A DNA stretch of 34,843 nucleotides from Marinomonas transparens (GCF_016463975.1 NZ_JAEMNX010000033.1:1-34843); one strand, 5' to 3'; shown: positions 7,831 through 18,078, numbered from the stretch's first letter. Program-made: numbers and translations. Notes: generated by a model from the sequence alone, not told the origin.

Positions 7831-10593
7831 GTGGCGAATCAGCAATTTAACGAATTGAAAGCCGAATGCTTGGCTTTGTTGTCTGACATGCCCGCTGACC
7901 AGTTACCCAAGGTATTGCCCGTCAACGTATTGTTGGCATTGGCTTATGCTCATTTAGGCGAGCGTGAAAACTTGCTTGAAAGCTTGGTTTTGCTTGAGGC
8001 TCAACAAGATGTTTTAGACAAGGACGCCCTGTGTGATTTGGCTGCGGTATACATTGCGAGTCAGCAAATCGAGAAAGCCCATAGCTTATTAAAAGCGCTG
8101 ATAAAGCAAGCGCCGAAGCATGATTTGGCATTGGCTCGTTTGGCTTGGTGCCATATGGTGCAAGGTGAGTCTGAAAAAGCCTTGCTCTTGTTTGTGCGCT
8201 CTTTGGCGATTCAGCCCTTACGTATGGCGGCACAGCTTAATCGTATTCAGCTATGGGTAACCCTGTATCAAAAAAGCCTAGTTTTTCGAGATGGAAGGAA
8301 TAACGATGAGGTCTCGACGAGTAAAGCTCAATCTATAATCGATTTTTCTTTGTCTATCGTTCCTACTGTATTTGAAGAAGCTTTGGATTGCTTGTTTAAA
8401 CTGCAGGGCTCGACACCTGAAACGCTTTGGAAAAGCTATGAAAGCCGTTTACAGCGCTTGCAATTGCATTGGTGGGTATTGCTTGAAGAGTATGGCTCTG
8501 CGGAGCAATGGCTAAGTCGTGATGTCTTAATGGACGAGGAAGACCAAGCGGTTTATTGGGGGGGTGAATACGCAACTTTATTAACAGAGCATGACCAGCA
8601 TGGCATTGCCGAATCTTTTTTAAAGGATTTGTTGAAAGTTTTCCCTAATAATATTGCTTTGTTGTTATTTTTGTCTGAGTTAGCACAGATGCAGGGCATG
8701 CCTATGCCTGCCATGGTGTTTATTCATCGAGCGATTCAACAGGAAAAGGAAAGCAGTGCGTTATGGGTTCGGTTGTCTGGTGTGTGTTTGCATCATTTCA
8801 GTCAGAAAGCTCGCCATGCTGCAGAAAAAGCGGTCACATTGGCCGACGCGATGGTAGCGGGGGCAGAGCACAGTGCTGAATACATAGAACTGTGCCGAAT
8901 CCAAGCGAAACATGCCTTGGCGATGGTGGAATCAGATGAGCAGGCGTTTGATAAAGCCGAAAGTTTGTTTGTTGAAATCCTTGCAGAACGGCCATATTTT
9001 TTACCGGCGCTATCGGGCTTGGGTCAGCAGAAAATGCAGCAAGGTCGTATCGAAGAAGCGGTGTCTTTGTTCGAAAAGGTAAAAGAGGTCGATCCTGTTA
9101 AAGGTATTAGCTCTTTGATTAATGCACGGCATTTTCCAGAAGACGAGGAGACGTTAGATAAACTGGAGAAGTCCGCTAGATTACCTAGCATGGAAGGCTC
9201 TATGCGTTCTAGTTTGTTGTTTCAGTTGGCATCAGCTTGGGAAAAACGTAAAAATTTTGAAAAGGCATTTTCGTTAGCAGAACAGGCCAATGAATCGAGT
9301 TTACGCTTCTTAAAATATGATGCTAAAGACCATCGTAATCATTGTGCCCGTCTTCGTTATGCGTTTTCTTCGTCCTTGTATGAGCACAGACCTAATTTCG
9401 GTGTGGTGTCGTCTTTGCCTGTGTTTGTGCTAGGGATGCCGCGCTCCGGTACCACATTAGTTGAGCAAATTATTTCCGGACATAGCGATATTTTTGGTGC
9501 GGGTGAATTGGGGCTGATTCCCAATGTGATTCAGGGGTTAAATCGTTGGGAGCGCCATGTGGGCTCTGGTCGTCAATACCCTGATTGTGTGGATGATTTA
9601 GGCGAGTATGTGACCAAAGGCATTGCCAATAATGTTCTACAAGAGTTGCAAGCATTTGCCCCAGATGCCAAGCATATTGTCGATAAGCTGCCCCATAACT
9701 TTGAAAATATCGGCTTGATTAAGTTTCTTTTCCCCCATGCCAGGATTATTTCTGTGCGTCGAGACCCCCGTGATATCGCGTTATCCAATTACTTTACCGA
9801 TTATCAAGCTAAGCACGGCGGAATGGGCTTTGCTTATGATTTGACCCATATTGGTGAGCAGTTGGCGGATCATAATTTGTTAATGCATCACTGGAATCAG
9901 GTTTTTCCCGGTCAAATTTTAGAAGTTAACTATGAAGATGTGGTGGAAGACCTAGAAGGGTCTGCCCGTAAGATGCTTGATTATATTGGCGTGGAGTGGC
10001 AACCCGAGGTGCTTAAGTTTAATGAACTGGAGCGTTCGGTTAAAACCGCCAGTGTGTGGCAAGTACGTCAGCCTTTGTATAAAACATCGAAAGCTAAGTG
10101 GCTGAATTACAAAAATAAGTTAGCGCCTTTGACGAAAGGGACAAATGCACCTATTGAATTTGATGCCATTGAAATGATGACTTTGCCTTTGCCGGATTTT
10201 CTGAGTCGTGGCGTGGCACATTTTGATAAAGGGGAGCTAGACGAGGCTGAGGCGTGTTTTAAAAAAATGCTGCACCATAACCCGAATCACGCGGCTTGCC
10301 AGTATATGACTGGCTTGGTGTATTGCAGTAAAGGGCATATGGCAGAGGGAATTGATTTGCTTGAATCCGCTTTAGAGACCTTACCATGGCAAAAAGAATG
10401 GCGTAAGAACCTGATAAAAGCGTATGAGCAAACAGGGCAAGTAGAAAAAGTTCAGGCATTGACGAATAAAAAACAAGTTAATGAGACGACAGCGTTAACC
10501 GATGTGGTTGACGATATACAGAAAGGATTCGACAGCGACCCAGATGAAGATGAAGCGTTTTTTCCTTTGGCGGGTATTGAACAGTTTTTATGA
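7687..10593 (+). CDS. TPR-repeat sulfotransferase
   Basis: The 968-residue protein is predicted to transfer sulfate from PAPS to a protein or sugar acceptor. After an N-terminus shared with the Ig-repeat protein (MADNIAH, ENGYSNGQQ), about residues 45-560 are tetratricopeptide-like helical repeats. A sulfotransferase domain (Sulfotransfer_3 type) spans roughly 575-830: the 5'-phosphosulfate loop GMPRSGTTL at 583-591 and the 3'-phosphate motif SVRRDPRDIALSNYF at 689-703. More TPRs follow (about 835-925, LDEAEACFKKMLHHNPNHAA), then an acidic tail with DSDPDEDEAFF. The ATG at 7687 was chosen over 7666 because it follows GAAGAGG and aligns with the MADN start of 2894. It heads a tight set with the exporter, adaptor and APS kinase. 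Its acceptor is unknown; the co-encoded secreted protein is the natural candidate (inference). Confidence 0.87.
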   Translation: MADNIAHITNNENGYSNGQQGGMVVTERSAAFVTEESSAFEVVKLRSFVANQQFNELKAECLALLSDMPADQLPKVLPVNVLLALAYAHLGERENLLESLVLLEAQQDVLDKDALCDLAAVYIASQQIEKAHSLLKALIKQAPKHDLALARLAWCHMVQGESEKALLLFVRSLAIQPLRMAAQLNRIQLWVTLYQKSLVFRDGRNNDEVSTSKAQSIIDFSLSIVPTVFEEALDCLFKLQGSTPETLWKSYESRLQRLQLHWWVLLEEYGSAEQWLSRDVLMDEEDQAVYWGGEYATLLTEHDQHGIAESFLKDLLKVFPNNIALLLFLSELAQMQGMPMPAMVFIHRAIQQEKESSALWVRLSGVCLHHFSQKARHAAEKAVTLADAMVAGAEHSAEYIELCRIQAKHALAMVESDEQAFDKAESLFVEILAERPYFLPALSGLGQQKMQQGRIEEAVSLFEKVKEVDPVKGISSLINARHFPEDEETLDKLEKSARLPSMEGSMRSSLLFQLASAWEKRKNFEKAFSLAEQANESSLRFLKYDAKDHRNHCARLRYAFSSSLYEHRPNFGVVSSLPVFVLGMPRSGTTLVEQIISGHSDIFGAGELGLIPNVIQGLNRWERHVGSGRQYPDCVDDLGEYVTKGIANNVLQELQAFAPDAKHIVDKLPHNFENIGLIKFLFPHARIISVRRDPRDIALSNYFTDYQAKHGGMGFAYDLTHIGEQLADHNLLMHHWNQVFPGQILEVNYEDVVEDLEGSARKMLDYIGVEWQPEVLKFNELERSVKTASVWQVRQPLYKTSKAKWLNYKNKLAPLTKGTNAPIEFDAIEMMTLPLPDFLSRGVAHFDKGELDEAEACFKKMLHHNPNHAACQYMTGLVYCSKGHMAEGIDLLESALETLPWQKEWRKNLIKAYEQTGQVEKVQALTNKKQVNETTALTDVVDDIQKGFDSDPDEDEAFFPLAGIEQFL

Positions 10594-10610
10594 TTTTTAA
10601 AGGTTAATGT

Positions 10611-12305
10611 ATGAGAGCTTTATTAGCCCCATTGTGGGCACAGTCGAACCTAAACCTGTATATGGTTTTAAGCAGCTTGTTGATTCATATTTTGGGTCTT
10701 ACTTCGACTATTTTTGTCATGTTGGTGTATGGGCGTTATTTGGCCCATGGCATAGACAGTACCTTGTATACCTTAGCGATGGGTGCCTTGATCGGTATTG
10801 GTATAGAGATTCTGTTGCGTCGCGCACGCTATAAAATCGCGGCGGCTTTGTGTGCAGCTGAGTCTCGTAAGCTATCAGAGAAAGTCAGTCATGTCTTGTT
10901 GAATGCCCGTAGTGGGGCGTTGCAATCACATTTGAATTCACCTGATATTGGAGGCGGTACGACCAGCTGGCTGGAACGTATTGGGCAAGCTGTCAGCCCC
11001 CAACCGATATTAGCATTACTGGATATGCCTTTTGCTTTATTGCTATTGGGTGTGCTGTTTTTGTTGTCTTGGGAATTGGCGTTATGCGCCTTGTTTGTTG
11101 TGTGTGTATTGCTGATATTTTTAGGTGTCAGTGTGCATCGAATAAAAGCGGTCACAGAGCATCATCAGCTCGCACAAGGGCAGTTTAATAGCTTATTAAA
11201 GAATACTGAGTTGACCGAAGTGGTGCGAATTAACAATGCACAAGATTGGCTAGCGCAACGTTTATCGGATGACAGTGGTGAGAGCCGTGTTTCTAAACAT
11301 GCTTTGCAGTTGCAACAAGAGAAGATACAAAGCCAGGTCCGTAGTGCAACCATGTTTATGTCGGTAGTCATTATTTCTATTGGTGCCGCCTTATCTGTGC
11401 ATGGTGATCTTAATTTTGGTCTGTTGATTGGGGCAAATATATTGTCTGCGCGTTTGATTGTGTTAATTAGTCAGCCGATTCAGCAGGTGCCGACTTGGTT
11501 GAATGCTATTGAATCCTTTAAAAATGTCGAGGCTTTTCTGGATTTACCCGAGGAAACACAAAGAGGCACCAAGCTTCCTACTTATCTGGGTAAATTAAGC
11601 TTTAAGCAGGTGATGTTTTCTTATCCTAATGCACCTTTGATGGTCTATGAGAACCTCAATTTTGAGTTGGAGGAAGGTGAATGCCTGATGGTAACAGGTA
11701 GCAATGGTAAGGGGAAAACGACCTTGGCTCGCTTGATCACCGGTCTCGTTCAGCCGATGCGAGGCAGTATTTCAATTGATGGGGTTGAGTTACGCCAAGT
11801 GAATGCTCGTTGGTGGCGTGAGCAGCTGGTGTATTTGCCACAAGATCCTGATTTGTTGCCCGGTACCTTGCGGGAAAATATGAGTTTGATTGATAGCAGT
11901 ATTGATGATGCACAGATTTTGGCTGCGCTTCATCGTGTGCAGTTGGGTGGGTGGATAGAGCAACACCCAGAAGGCTTAGATATGATTATTCAACAGCGAG
12001 GTCGTAATTTAGCGTTAGGAATTCGTCGTCGTATTGCTTTTGCTCGTGCTTTGTTAACGCAAGGACAATTAGTCGTGGTTGATGAGCCTTTAGAAGGCTT
12101 AGATAAAGAGGGCATTAGTATGATGCAGCGGGTGTTGGGGGAATTGGAAAAAGAGAAGCGTACCTTGATTGTTATTTCCCAGTTTACGCAACCTTTAAAA
12201 GCTGGCGCTAAATACATTAATTTAGATGAACGTCATGTTATGCAGATTTCGTCAGCACATCCTAAAGCTACTTCCGGTAGTTTAGAAAAGGGAGCACTCG
12301 TATGA
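10611..12305 (+). CDS. type I secretion ABC transporter (PrtD/AprD-like), atypical ATPase motifs
   Basis: The 564-residue permease-ATPase fusion has the size of PrtD/AprD exporters and lacks the N-terminal C39 or C39-like domain of RaxB/LapB types. Hydrophobic segments fill about residues 18-70, 130-175 and 245-290. In the nucleotide-binding domain Walker A is intact (GSNGKGKTT, 363-371), the Q-loop is at Q411, and Walker B is LVVVDEP (D491, E492). Two motifs are unusual: the signature is LALGI (467-471) instead of LSGGQ, and the switch histidine is replaced by Gln in VISQ (Q524). This may mean weak or altered ATP hydrolysis, or a family-specific variant. The gene starts 17 nt after the sulfotransferase and overlaps the adaptor gene by 4 nt. 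Expected location is the inner membrane, pairing with the HlyD and TolC proteins. Confidence 0.88.
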   Translation: MRALLAPLWAQSNLNLYMVLSSLLIHILGLTSTIFVMLVYGRYLAHGIDSTLYTLAMGALIGIGIEILLRRARYKIAAALCAAESRKLSEKVSHVLLNARSGALQSHLNSPDIGGGTTSWLERIGQAVSPQPILALLDMPFALLLLGVLFLLSWELALCALFVVCVLLIFLGVSVHRIKAVTEHHQLAQGQFNSLLKNTELTEVVRINNAQDWLAQRLSDDSGESRVSKHALQLQQEKIQSQVRSATMFMSVVIISIGAALSVHGDLNFGLLIGANILSARLIVLISQPIQQVPTWLNAIESFKNVEAFLDLPEETQRGTKLPTYLGKLSFKQVMFSYPNAPLMVYENLNFELEEGECLMVTGSNGKGKTTLARLITGLVQPMRGSISIDGVELRQVNARWWREQLVYLPQDPDLLPGTLRENMSLIDSSIDDAQILAALHRVQLGGWIEQHPEGLDMIIQQRGRNLALGIRRRIAFARALLTQGQLVVVDEPLEGLDKEGISMMQRVLGELEKEKRTLIVISQFTQPLKAGAKYINLDERHVMQISSAHPKATSGSLEKGALV

Positions 12306-13603
12306 TACTTGAACAAAAAGCGGTTTATCAGAAGTTAGAGAATGTGGGTAAGGCACAGCGTAGTTTGTTGTTTTTTATTATTGCTGGTTTTTTGGCGTTT
12401 ATTTTTTGGGCCTCGTTTAGCCCTTTAGATTTGGTGAGTATGGCGAATGGCTCGATAGAACCTGTTAATAAAGTACAGACGGTACAACATTTGGAAGGGG
12501 GGATTGTTCAAAAAATACTAGTGAGGGAAGGGCAGCCTGTTATTAAAGGGCAAGCACTAATAGAACTTGAAACCATGAATAGTGGTTCTTCTTATGCTGA
12601 AATGTTGTCTCGGGTGAATTCGTTAATCGCTGATAAAACCCGTTTACTTGCGGAGATCAAAGGGGATGAGACTATTACTTTTGATGATGTGTTTTTAGCT
12701 GAAAATTTTCAGTTAGCACAACGTACAGAAACACTTTTTCAAGCGCGCCGTAATCAGTTAATCAGTTCTCTTCAGGCTCAGAAAGATGAGATAAATGTGC
12801 GCGAGAAGACGGTTCAAGAAATGGCTACTCGTATTCATTATAGTAAAAAACGCCTGCTGCTTGTACAGGAACAAAACGAGATAGAAAAGAAGCTGCTAAC
12901 GAACTCTTTGAGTAATCGTTATGAGCATCTTGATAGCTTAAAAGAAATGAACAAATTAGAAAGTGACATCGCGGAAGGTGAAGTGGGCCTTGCCAAGACA
13001 AAAGCCTCATTAAATCAAGCGAAGAGTAATCTTGTTGCCATTCAGAATAAATATAACGAGGAAGTGAATACCGCGTATTCTGAAACCCGTAACCAGCTTA
13101 ATGAAGCTGAACAGCGGCTGAAAAAATATAAAGACAGTTTGGAGCGTACCGTTTTACGTGCACCGATGGACGGTATCATTAAGAACCTTTATGTGGTGAC
13201 TGAAGGGGGCGTTATTGCACCAGGTGGAACCGTGGTCGATATGGTGCCAGGTAAAGATGGTTTGATCGTTGAGGCAAAATTGCCTCCGCAGGATATTGGT
13301 CATGTTCAGCAGGGGCAATCTGTATTTATTCAGTTAGCATCGGGTGAGGCTCAGAATTACGGACGATTAATTGGTGCTGTTGACTCAATTAGCCCTGATA
13401 CTATTACCTCAGAAGAGGGTGATGTCTACTATGTGGTGCGCATTTCAATAAATGACGAATATTTTGGTAAGGGGCAGAATCTCTATAAGTTGTCTTCAGG
13501 TGTGCTGGTAACGGCTGGTATTATCACTGGGCAACGAAGTGTGCTGGAATATATATTTTCGCCTTTTGTGCAGTCTTTACCTTTTGCTTTAACCGAGCGT
13601 TAG
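12302..13603 (+). CDS. HlyD-family periplasmic adaptor of type I secretion
   Basis: The 433-residue protein is typical of PrtE/AprE/HlyD membrane-fusion proteins. It has a short cytoplasmic N-terminus, one transmembrane segment (about residues 20-40, [18 protein letters not shown]), a lipoyl half-motif ([20 protein letters not shown], 60-79), a long coiled coil (about 95-275), the second lipoyl half ([20 protein letters not shown]) and a C-terminal beta-barrel. It bridges the inner-membrane ABC protein to TolC. Its start lies in an ATGA overlap with the ABC gene, so the two are probably translationally coupled. Confidence 0.92.
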   Translation: MILEQKAVYQKLENVGKAQRSLLFFIIAGFLAFIFWASFSPLDLVSMANGSIEPVNKVQTVQHLEGGIVQKILVREGQPVIKGQALIELETMNSGSSYAEMLSRVNSLIADKTRLLAEIKGDETITFDDVFLAENFQLAQRTETLFQARRNQLISSLQAQKDEINVREKTVQEMATRIHYSKKRLLLVQEQNEIEKKLLTNSLSNRYEHLDSLKEMNKLESDIAEGEVGLAKTKASLNQAKSNLVAIQNKYNEEVNTAYSETRNQLNEAEQRLKKYKDSLERTVLRAPMDGIIKNLYVVTEGGVIAPGGTVVDMVPGKDGLIVEAKLPPQDIGHVQQGQSVFIQLASGEAQNYGRLIGAVDSISPDTITSEEGDVYYVVRISINDEYFGKGQNLYKLSSGVLVTAGIITGQRSVLEYIFSPFVQSLPFALTER

Positions 13604-13605
13604 GG

Positions 13606-14205
13606 ATGAATAATTTGACTTGGCAGAACTTGAAGGTGACGAAGCAGCATCGTTTAATGCAAAAAAAACAGCCTTCTTATGTGCTTTGGTTTACTGGTTT
13701 GAGTGGCTCAGGAAAGTCGACTTTAGCGAATGCGTTGGAACAGGCTTTGTTTGAACGTGGGTTGCATACCTATTTATTGGATGGCGATAATTTACGCCAT
13801 GGGTTAAATCAGGACCTTGGCTTTTCTGAAACTGATCGAACTGAAAATATGCGTCGAGTCGGTGAAGTGTCTAAGTTATTTACCGATGCAGGTTTGATTG
13901 TGTTGGCGGCGTTTATTTCCCCTTTTCAGAGCGATAGGTCTTTTATAAAGGACCTTATAGGGGAGGAGAATGTCATTGATGTGTATCTTGATACACCTTT
14001 ATCTGTCTGTGAACAGCGTGATACAAAGGGGCTTTATAAGCAAGCGAGAGCCGGGAAAATCAAGGGCTTTACAGGAATTGATTCGCCTTATGAAGCGCCT
14101 AAATCTGCGGATATTGTGTTTAATACGGATATCATGTCGGTGAACGATTGTGTTTCGATAATTCTGGCGTATTTGGGGAGGCGCCTGTTGCTGCCTTCTG
14201 TTTAG
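13606..14205 (+). CDS. cysC: adenylylsulfate (APS) kinase
   Basis: The 199-residue enzyme phosphorylates adenosine 5'-phosphosulfate to PAPS using ATP. Visible family features are the P-loop GLSGSGKST (31-39), the [10 protein letters not shown] motif (59-68), DRTENMRR (around 77-84), the ISPF motif with the Ser (S105) that aligns with the phosphorylated Ser of other APS kinases, and [13 protein letters not shown] near the lid. It begins 2 nt after the adaptor gene as the last gene of the secretion set. No ATP sulfurylase (cysD/cysN) or PAPS reductase gene is nearby, which argues against a plain sulfate-assimilation role. Supplying PAPS to the sulfotransferase at 7687 is the likely purpose (inference). 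Confidence 0.93.
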   Translation: MNNLTWQNLKVTKQHRLMQKKQPSYVLWFTGLSGSGKSTLANALEQALFERGLHTYLLDGDNLRHGLNQDLGFSETDRTENMRRVGEVSKLFTDAGLIVLAAFISPFQSDRSFIKDLIGEENVIDVYLDTPLSVCEQRDTKGLYKQARAGKIKGFTGIDSPYEAPKSADIVFNTDIMSVNDCVSIILAYLGRRLLLPSV

Positions 14206-14284
14206 TGGTGTGTCTAGATGGAGCGATCTAAAACGTACTTTCTTTTCTGGAGGCCATCAGTGTGGCTAATACAATGCCTCTGAA

Positions 14285-14358
14285 GGCGGCTATGAGCAGG
14301 GCAACGTGAGAGGGGTTGTGTGTCTCACGTCATAGTTCTGGGCGAACAGGACAAAAAT
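14285..14358 (-). pseudogene. EamA-transporter gene fragment
   Basis: Read on the minus strand this gives FVLFAQNYDVRHTTP, then after one missing base SHVALL. The EamA gene at 17072-17971 encodes FALFAQNYGVKHTTPSRVALL. The DNA match is about 65 bases with one single-base deletion, followed by an in-frame stop in the original frame. No other part of the gene is recognisable, so this is a short relic rather than a gene. Confidence 0.65.
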
Positions 14359-14413
14359 TTACTAATCAATAATCCCCTTGCCGCAATAAGCATACCTATA
14401 AGAATATTTCAGC

Positions 14414-14446
14414 AAGGGTAAATTCTTCAGAGCTTACCCTTTTTTT
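14414..14446 (+). terminator. intrinsic terminator of the secretion/sulfotransferase operon
   Basis: A perfect 8-bp stem AAGGGTAA (14414-14421) / TTACCCTT (14434-14441) is followed by a run of T. It is the first good terminator after cysC, consistent with an operon ending here. Confidence 0.7.
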
Positions 14447-14643
14447 CATGTCTAAAATAACGGCCGAATATCGATGTAAACCTAGAAGTGGATTGTCTTT
14501 ATCCGTGTAGTAATGCTCATTTTTTGCCCATTTAATAACGCTAGAGTTGACCGTTATATTCGTGTTTTTTTTGATTTTTTAACGATCTGGATCTATACAT
14601 TGGTAGAGGTTTCTTAGATTTCATTAAATTTCAAGGATGGAAT

Positions 14644-17028
14644 ATGGCTTTATCAATCAAGGCGCGTTTGGTTCTAATGGGAACTCTGCTTTGTGTTATT
14701 CCAACGGTTATTGTTAGTTTGATACTGAGTGCAAATGCGTTGAATAAAGGAACCCTAGCTCTTCAGGAAGGAGTTAAGCAACAATTAATGGTTTCACGAG
14801 ACTTGACTGCTCATGTGGTCGAGTCCTATTTCGACTTTATGGCGAATCAAGCCATTAGCCTATCCCATAACAACAGTACAATCTTGGCGGCGGAAGCATT
14901 TTCGGATGCATTTTCTCATTACGGTTTAGCAATCAGTGGGGCGGATAATGATAGGCTAGTGAATTATTACCGTAATCAATTTGATGAAAAGTTTCAAAAA
15001 CTTAATGGTGGACGCTCGAGTGACCCAGACAGCACTCTAGAGAAGCTAAGTCCTGTAGCTAAAGCCATTCAAACAACTTACATCAGTAACAATTCTGCTC
15101 CTTTTGGCGAGAAAAACGTTTTAAATAGTGCTGGTGATAATTCGACATATGACAAAATACACCAAGAATTTCACCCGATGTTCCATGATTTTCAAAAACA
15201 ATTTGGCTTTTATGACGTGTTTATTGCTGACGCTAAAACAGGCCACGTTATTTACAGTGTATTTAAGGAATTAGACTTTGGAACATCTTTAAAAACGGGC
15301 CCTTATCAGAATACTGGATTAGGCCAAGTGTTTAAAATGGCGGTCAGTAGTGGTAAGGATCGCGTAACTTATTTGACCGATTTTTCTGCCTATAAGCCTT
15401 CGTATAATGCGACGGCATCTTTCCTTTCAGCGCCTATTTTCAGTAATAAAGAAATGATTGGTGTATTGATTTTTAAAATGCCTATAGACCGCATTAATGC
15501 TGTTATAACTCACCAAAAGGGGTGGGAGTCTAGTGGTTTTGCCAAAACGAGTCAGACGTATGTGGTTGGTGATGACAAATTAATGCGCAGTAATGATCGT
15601 TTATTATTAGAGAATAAAGATGCTTTTTTAGCGCAAGTAAAAAGTAGCAATATAGCGGATGACCTTCTGCAAGAAATTACTCTTCACAATACGACTATTG
15701 GTCTTCTCAAGATAAGCAGTGAAGGAGTCAATGAGGCCATTGCAGGTAAGCAAGGTTTTGTTGTTGCGAATAACTATTTAGGTGAGCCTTCTTTAAGTGC
15801 GTTTAAGCCTCTGCAAATACCCAATATGAATTGGTCAATTATCAGTGAAGTGAGTCAGTCCGAAGCGTTTTCTTCGATTACAAAACTACAGGATACGATT
15901 TATGTAACCCTGATGATTACTTCTTTAATGACATTGGTGGTGGGGGCTTTGCTAGGTTGGCTTTTATCTAAAGTAATCGTTAAGCCAATCAATAAGATGG
16001 TGAAGTTAGTACATGGCATTGCTGAAGGAGAGGGGGATCTGACTCAACGACTCCCTGTAGAGGGCAAGGGTGAATTTTCAAAACTTGCTAAGGGGATTAA
16101 CGTATTTATTGGCCATATAGATACTACTTTTTCGGTGATTTTAGCATCAGTAGTTCGACTAAAGCCGATCTCTGATGATATGGCTGAGGTGAATAGTAAA
16201 CTCGCTTTAGCGACACAAGAGCAAAAAAAGCAGTCTGAAAAAGTGAATGTTTGTCTATCAGGCGCTAATGAATCGACGAAAAGAGTAGAGGCTGAATTGG
16301 GGCAGATTAGCGATGCAACAAGGCAAGGCAATGAAACGGTACATTCAAGCGGGCAAGTGGTCTTAAAAGTCGCAGACACGATGAAAGAGTTATCAGAAGA
16401 AATTACTCAAACGGTTGATGCAATATCAAAACTGAAAGGAGATACTGACCGAATTGTTGGCATTATAGATGTCATCAATAGCATTGCTGAACAAACCAAC
16501 TTATTGGCTTTAAATGCCGCAATCGAAGCCGCTCGTGCAGGTGAAGCCGGACGAGGTTTTGCCGTGGTTGCTGACGAAGTACGTTCTTTAGCCTCAAAAA
16601 CACGTCAGTCCACTGATGAGGTTGCTAGTATGGTTAGTGCCATTCAAAACGGAACGTTAGAAGTGGTGAGGCGCATGGAATACAGCAAATCCAATGCCGA
16701 TCAATCTTCAGCTAATGTTGAAGATGCTACTCAGTCGTTGTCTCTAGTAAAAGAGGCAATGAAAACTATCTCTGATAAAGTTGAGAATATTTCAGAAGCT
16801 ATCATTAGTCAAAAAACAAATGTTTTAGACGTCACTTGCCATTACGATGAGATGAGGCAGAGCTTCATACAAATTAATGAGCAGACAGAGTATTCAACCT
16901 TAGTTGGTCGTGATGTTATCAAACTGGCTGATCATATTATGGGACAGATCAACCGCTTCCAAGTGACAGACAAAAACTGGTCAACGAATCGTCGCAATAT
17001 GGTCCGTAATAAGGATGAAAATATCTAG
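14644..17028 (+). CDS. methyl-accepting chemotaxis protein
   Basis: The 794-residue receptor has an N-terminal transmembrane segment (about residues 8-30), a large periplasmic sensor of roughly 385 residues that looks like a Cache-type domain (for example [24 protein letters not shown] and FLSAPIF), a second transmembrane segment (about 419-441), a HAMP domain (to about 495), and the cytoplasmic signalling coiled coil. The conserved hairpin tip is clear: [19 protein letters not shown] followed by [15 protein letters not shown] (about 615-650). No C-terminal CheR-binding pentapeptide is present. A good ribosome site (AAGGATGGA) precedes ATG 14644. The ligand cannot be predicted. It stands alone, convergent with the EamA gene. 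Confidence 0.93.
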   Translation: MALSIKARLVLMGTLLCVIPTVIVSLILSANALNKGTLALQEGVKQQLMVSRDLTAHVVESYFDFMANQAISLSHNNSTILAAEAFSDAFSHYGLAISGADNDRLVNYYRNQFDEKFQKLNGGRSSDPDSTLEKLSPVAKAIQTTYISNNSAPFGEKNVLNSAGDNSTYDKIHQEFHPMFHDFQKQFGFYDVFIADAKTGHVIYSVFKELDFGTSLKTGPYQNTGLGQVFKMAVSSGKDRVTYLTDFSAYKPSYNATASFLSAPIFSNKEMIGVLIFKMPIDRINAVITHQKGWESSGFAKTSQTYVVGDDKLMRSNDRLLLENKDAFLAQVKSSNIADDLLQEITLHNTTIGLLKISSEGVNEAIAGKQGFVVANNYLGEPSLSAFKPLQIPNMNWSIISEVSQSEAFSSITKLQDTIYVTLMITSLMTLVVGALLGWLLSKVIVKPINKMVKLVHGIAEGEGDLTQRLPVEGKGEFSKLAKGINVFIGHIDTTFSVILASVVRLKPISDDMAEVNSKLALATQEQKKQSEKVNVCLSGANESTKRVEAELGQISDATRQGNETVHSSGQVVLKVADTMKELSEEITQTVDAISKLKGDTDRIVGIIDVINSIAEQTNLLALNAAIEAARAGEAGRGFAVVADEVRSLASKTRQSTDEVASMVSAIQNGTLEVVRRMEYSKSNADQSSANVEDATQSLSLVKEAMKTISDKVENISEAIISQKTNVLDVTCHYDEMRQSFIQINEQTEYSTLVGRDVIKLADHIMGQINRFQVTDKNWSTNRRNMVRNKDENI

Positions 17029-17071
17029 CTTCTTTGTAGTTATCGCTGAAATTTAGGGGCTTTTTTCACCA

Positions 17072-17971
17072 TTACTTTTTTGAAACGATTAGTGTCGAGA
17101 GTAAAATGCATCCTCCACCTAGCATTTGAAGAGTGGTCAGAGACTCCCCCAACCAAATAAAAGCAAAGATAGCGCCGAAGGCGGGCTCTGAGCCTGTGAG
17201 CAGTGCCACGCGGGAAGGTGTCGTGTGCTTCACGCCATAATTCTGGGCGAACAGAGCAAAGATGGTACAGAAGATGACAAGGTAGAAGGTCAACAGCCAA
17301 AAGCGCCATTGTGTTGGTATGAGCTCGGCGATTGGGTTGTCTCCTACAAAAAACAGAACAAGTGCGCCAAGGGTCACCACGTTGGCTTGAATACTGGTGG
17401 TACTCAAGGGTGAAAGTTGTTTGCCATGTAATAACACCTTGGTAGTCACCACCATACAAGCCCGTAAAAAAGCCGCGAATAGAATCAAGTAATCGCCTGT
17501 ATTTAAAGATAACCACCCCAGTTCTTTTTGGGTGAGTAAGAAAACACCCAACAAAGATAACAGAGCAAAGCCAATGATGTTTTTGCTTGGCCATTGTCTG
17601 GCGGTAATTGCTTCTACAAAGGGGGTCATCAAAATACATAGACTAATTAGAAAGGCTGCTTTTGAGGCGGTGGTGTGAAATACGCCATAGGTTTCGGCCA
17701 TAAAAATACACAACAAGATAGCGCCTGTTGGTACGGCGTATTTCCAATCCCCCGCGATCCCTTTTCGAACTTCATTCCAATAAATAGGCAGCAATAGCAG
17801 CGAGGTGAACCCGAAGCGGATAATGATGAAAGCTAATACACTGGTGTAAACCAAGGCGTCTTTTGCTATGCCGTAACTGGTGCCCCAAAAAATAGCGGTC
17901 AACAGTAAAGACAATTCTGGGAGAGGGAGTCTACTAAAAGCGGTTGGGGTATTAAGCGTTTGTGTTTTCAT
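17072..17971 (-). CDS. EamA-family (DMT superfamily) membrane transporter
   Basis: The 299-residue protein has ten likely transmembrane helices in two homologous EamA halves. Typical features are LLLTAIFWGTSYGIAKDAL near the N-terminus and the second-half motif TTPSRVALLTGSEPAFGAIF (about 243-262) before the last helices. Such proteins usually export amino acids or other metabolites; the substrate is unknown. It is divergent from a LysR gene with a palindrome in between, the usual arrangement for a LysR-controlled exporter. A short relic of a related gene lies at 14285-14358. Confidence 0.9.
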   Translation of the reverse strand: MKTQTLNTPTAFSRLPLPELSLLLTAIFWGTSYGIAKDALVYTSVLAFIIIRFGFTSLLLLPIYWNEVRKGIAGDWKYAVPTGAILLCIFMAETYGVFHTTASKAAFLISLCILMTPFVEAITARQWPSKNIIGFALLSLLGVFLLTQKELGWLSLNTGDYLILFAAFLRACMVVTTKVLLHGKQLSPLSTTSIQANVVTLGALVLFFVGDNPIAELIPTQWRFWLLTFYLVIFCTIFALFAQNYGVKHTTPSRVALLTGSEPAFGAIFAFIWLGESLTTLQMLGGGCILLSTLIVSKK

Positions 17972-18031
17972 GGTTTCTCGTTAAATGGCATGTTTAATGG
18001 GACAGCAGGGTAGAAAAATATGCTAACTTCT

Positions 18032-18043
18032 ATTCTATAGAAT
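18032..18043. promoter_or_regulatory. candidate LysR operator
   Basis: ATTCTATAGAAT is a perfect 12-bp palindrome with LysR-like T-N(n)-A spacing, in the 107-bp gap between the divergent EamA and LysR genes. It lies 36 bp before the LysR start. The function is inferred from position. Confidence 0.45.
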
Positions 18044-18078
18044 AATAATGGCCCATTAATTCAAAAGACTTATGACTC

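Larger units (their letters stand above)
14206..14643. other. gene-free interval between cysC and the chemotaxis receptor
   Basis: This 438-bp interval holds the EamA relic (14285-14358) and the terminator at 14414-14446. The remainder (14447-14643) is AT-rich and presumably carries the promoter of the receptor gene. Nothing else was identified. Confidence 0.5.

Noticed and set aside
14206..14284. Extension of the EamA relic toward cysC
   Set aside because: Translation in all minus-strand frames no longer resembles the C-terminal helices of the intact transporter.
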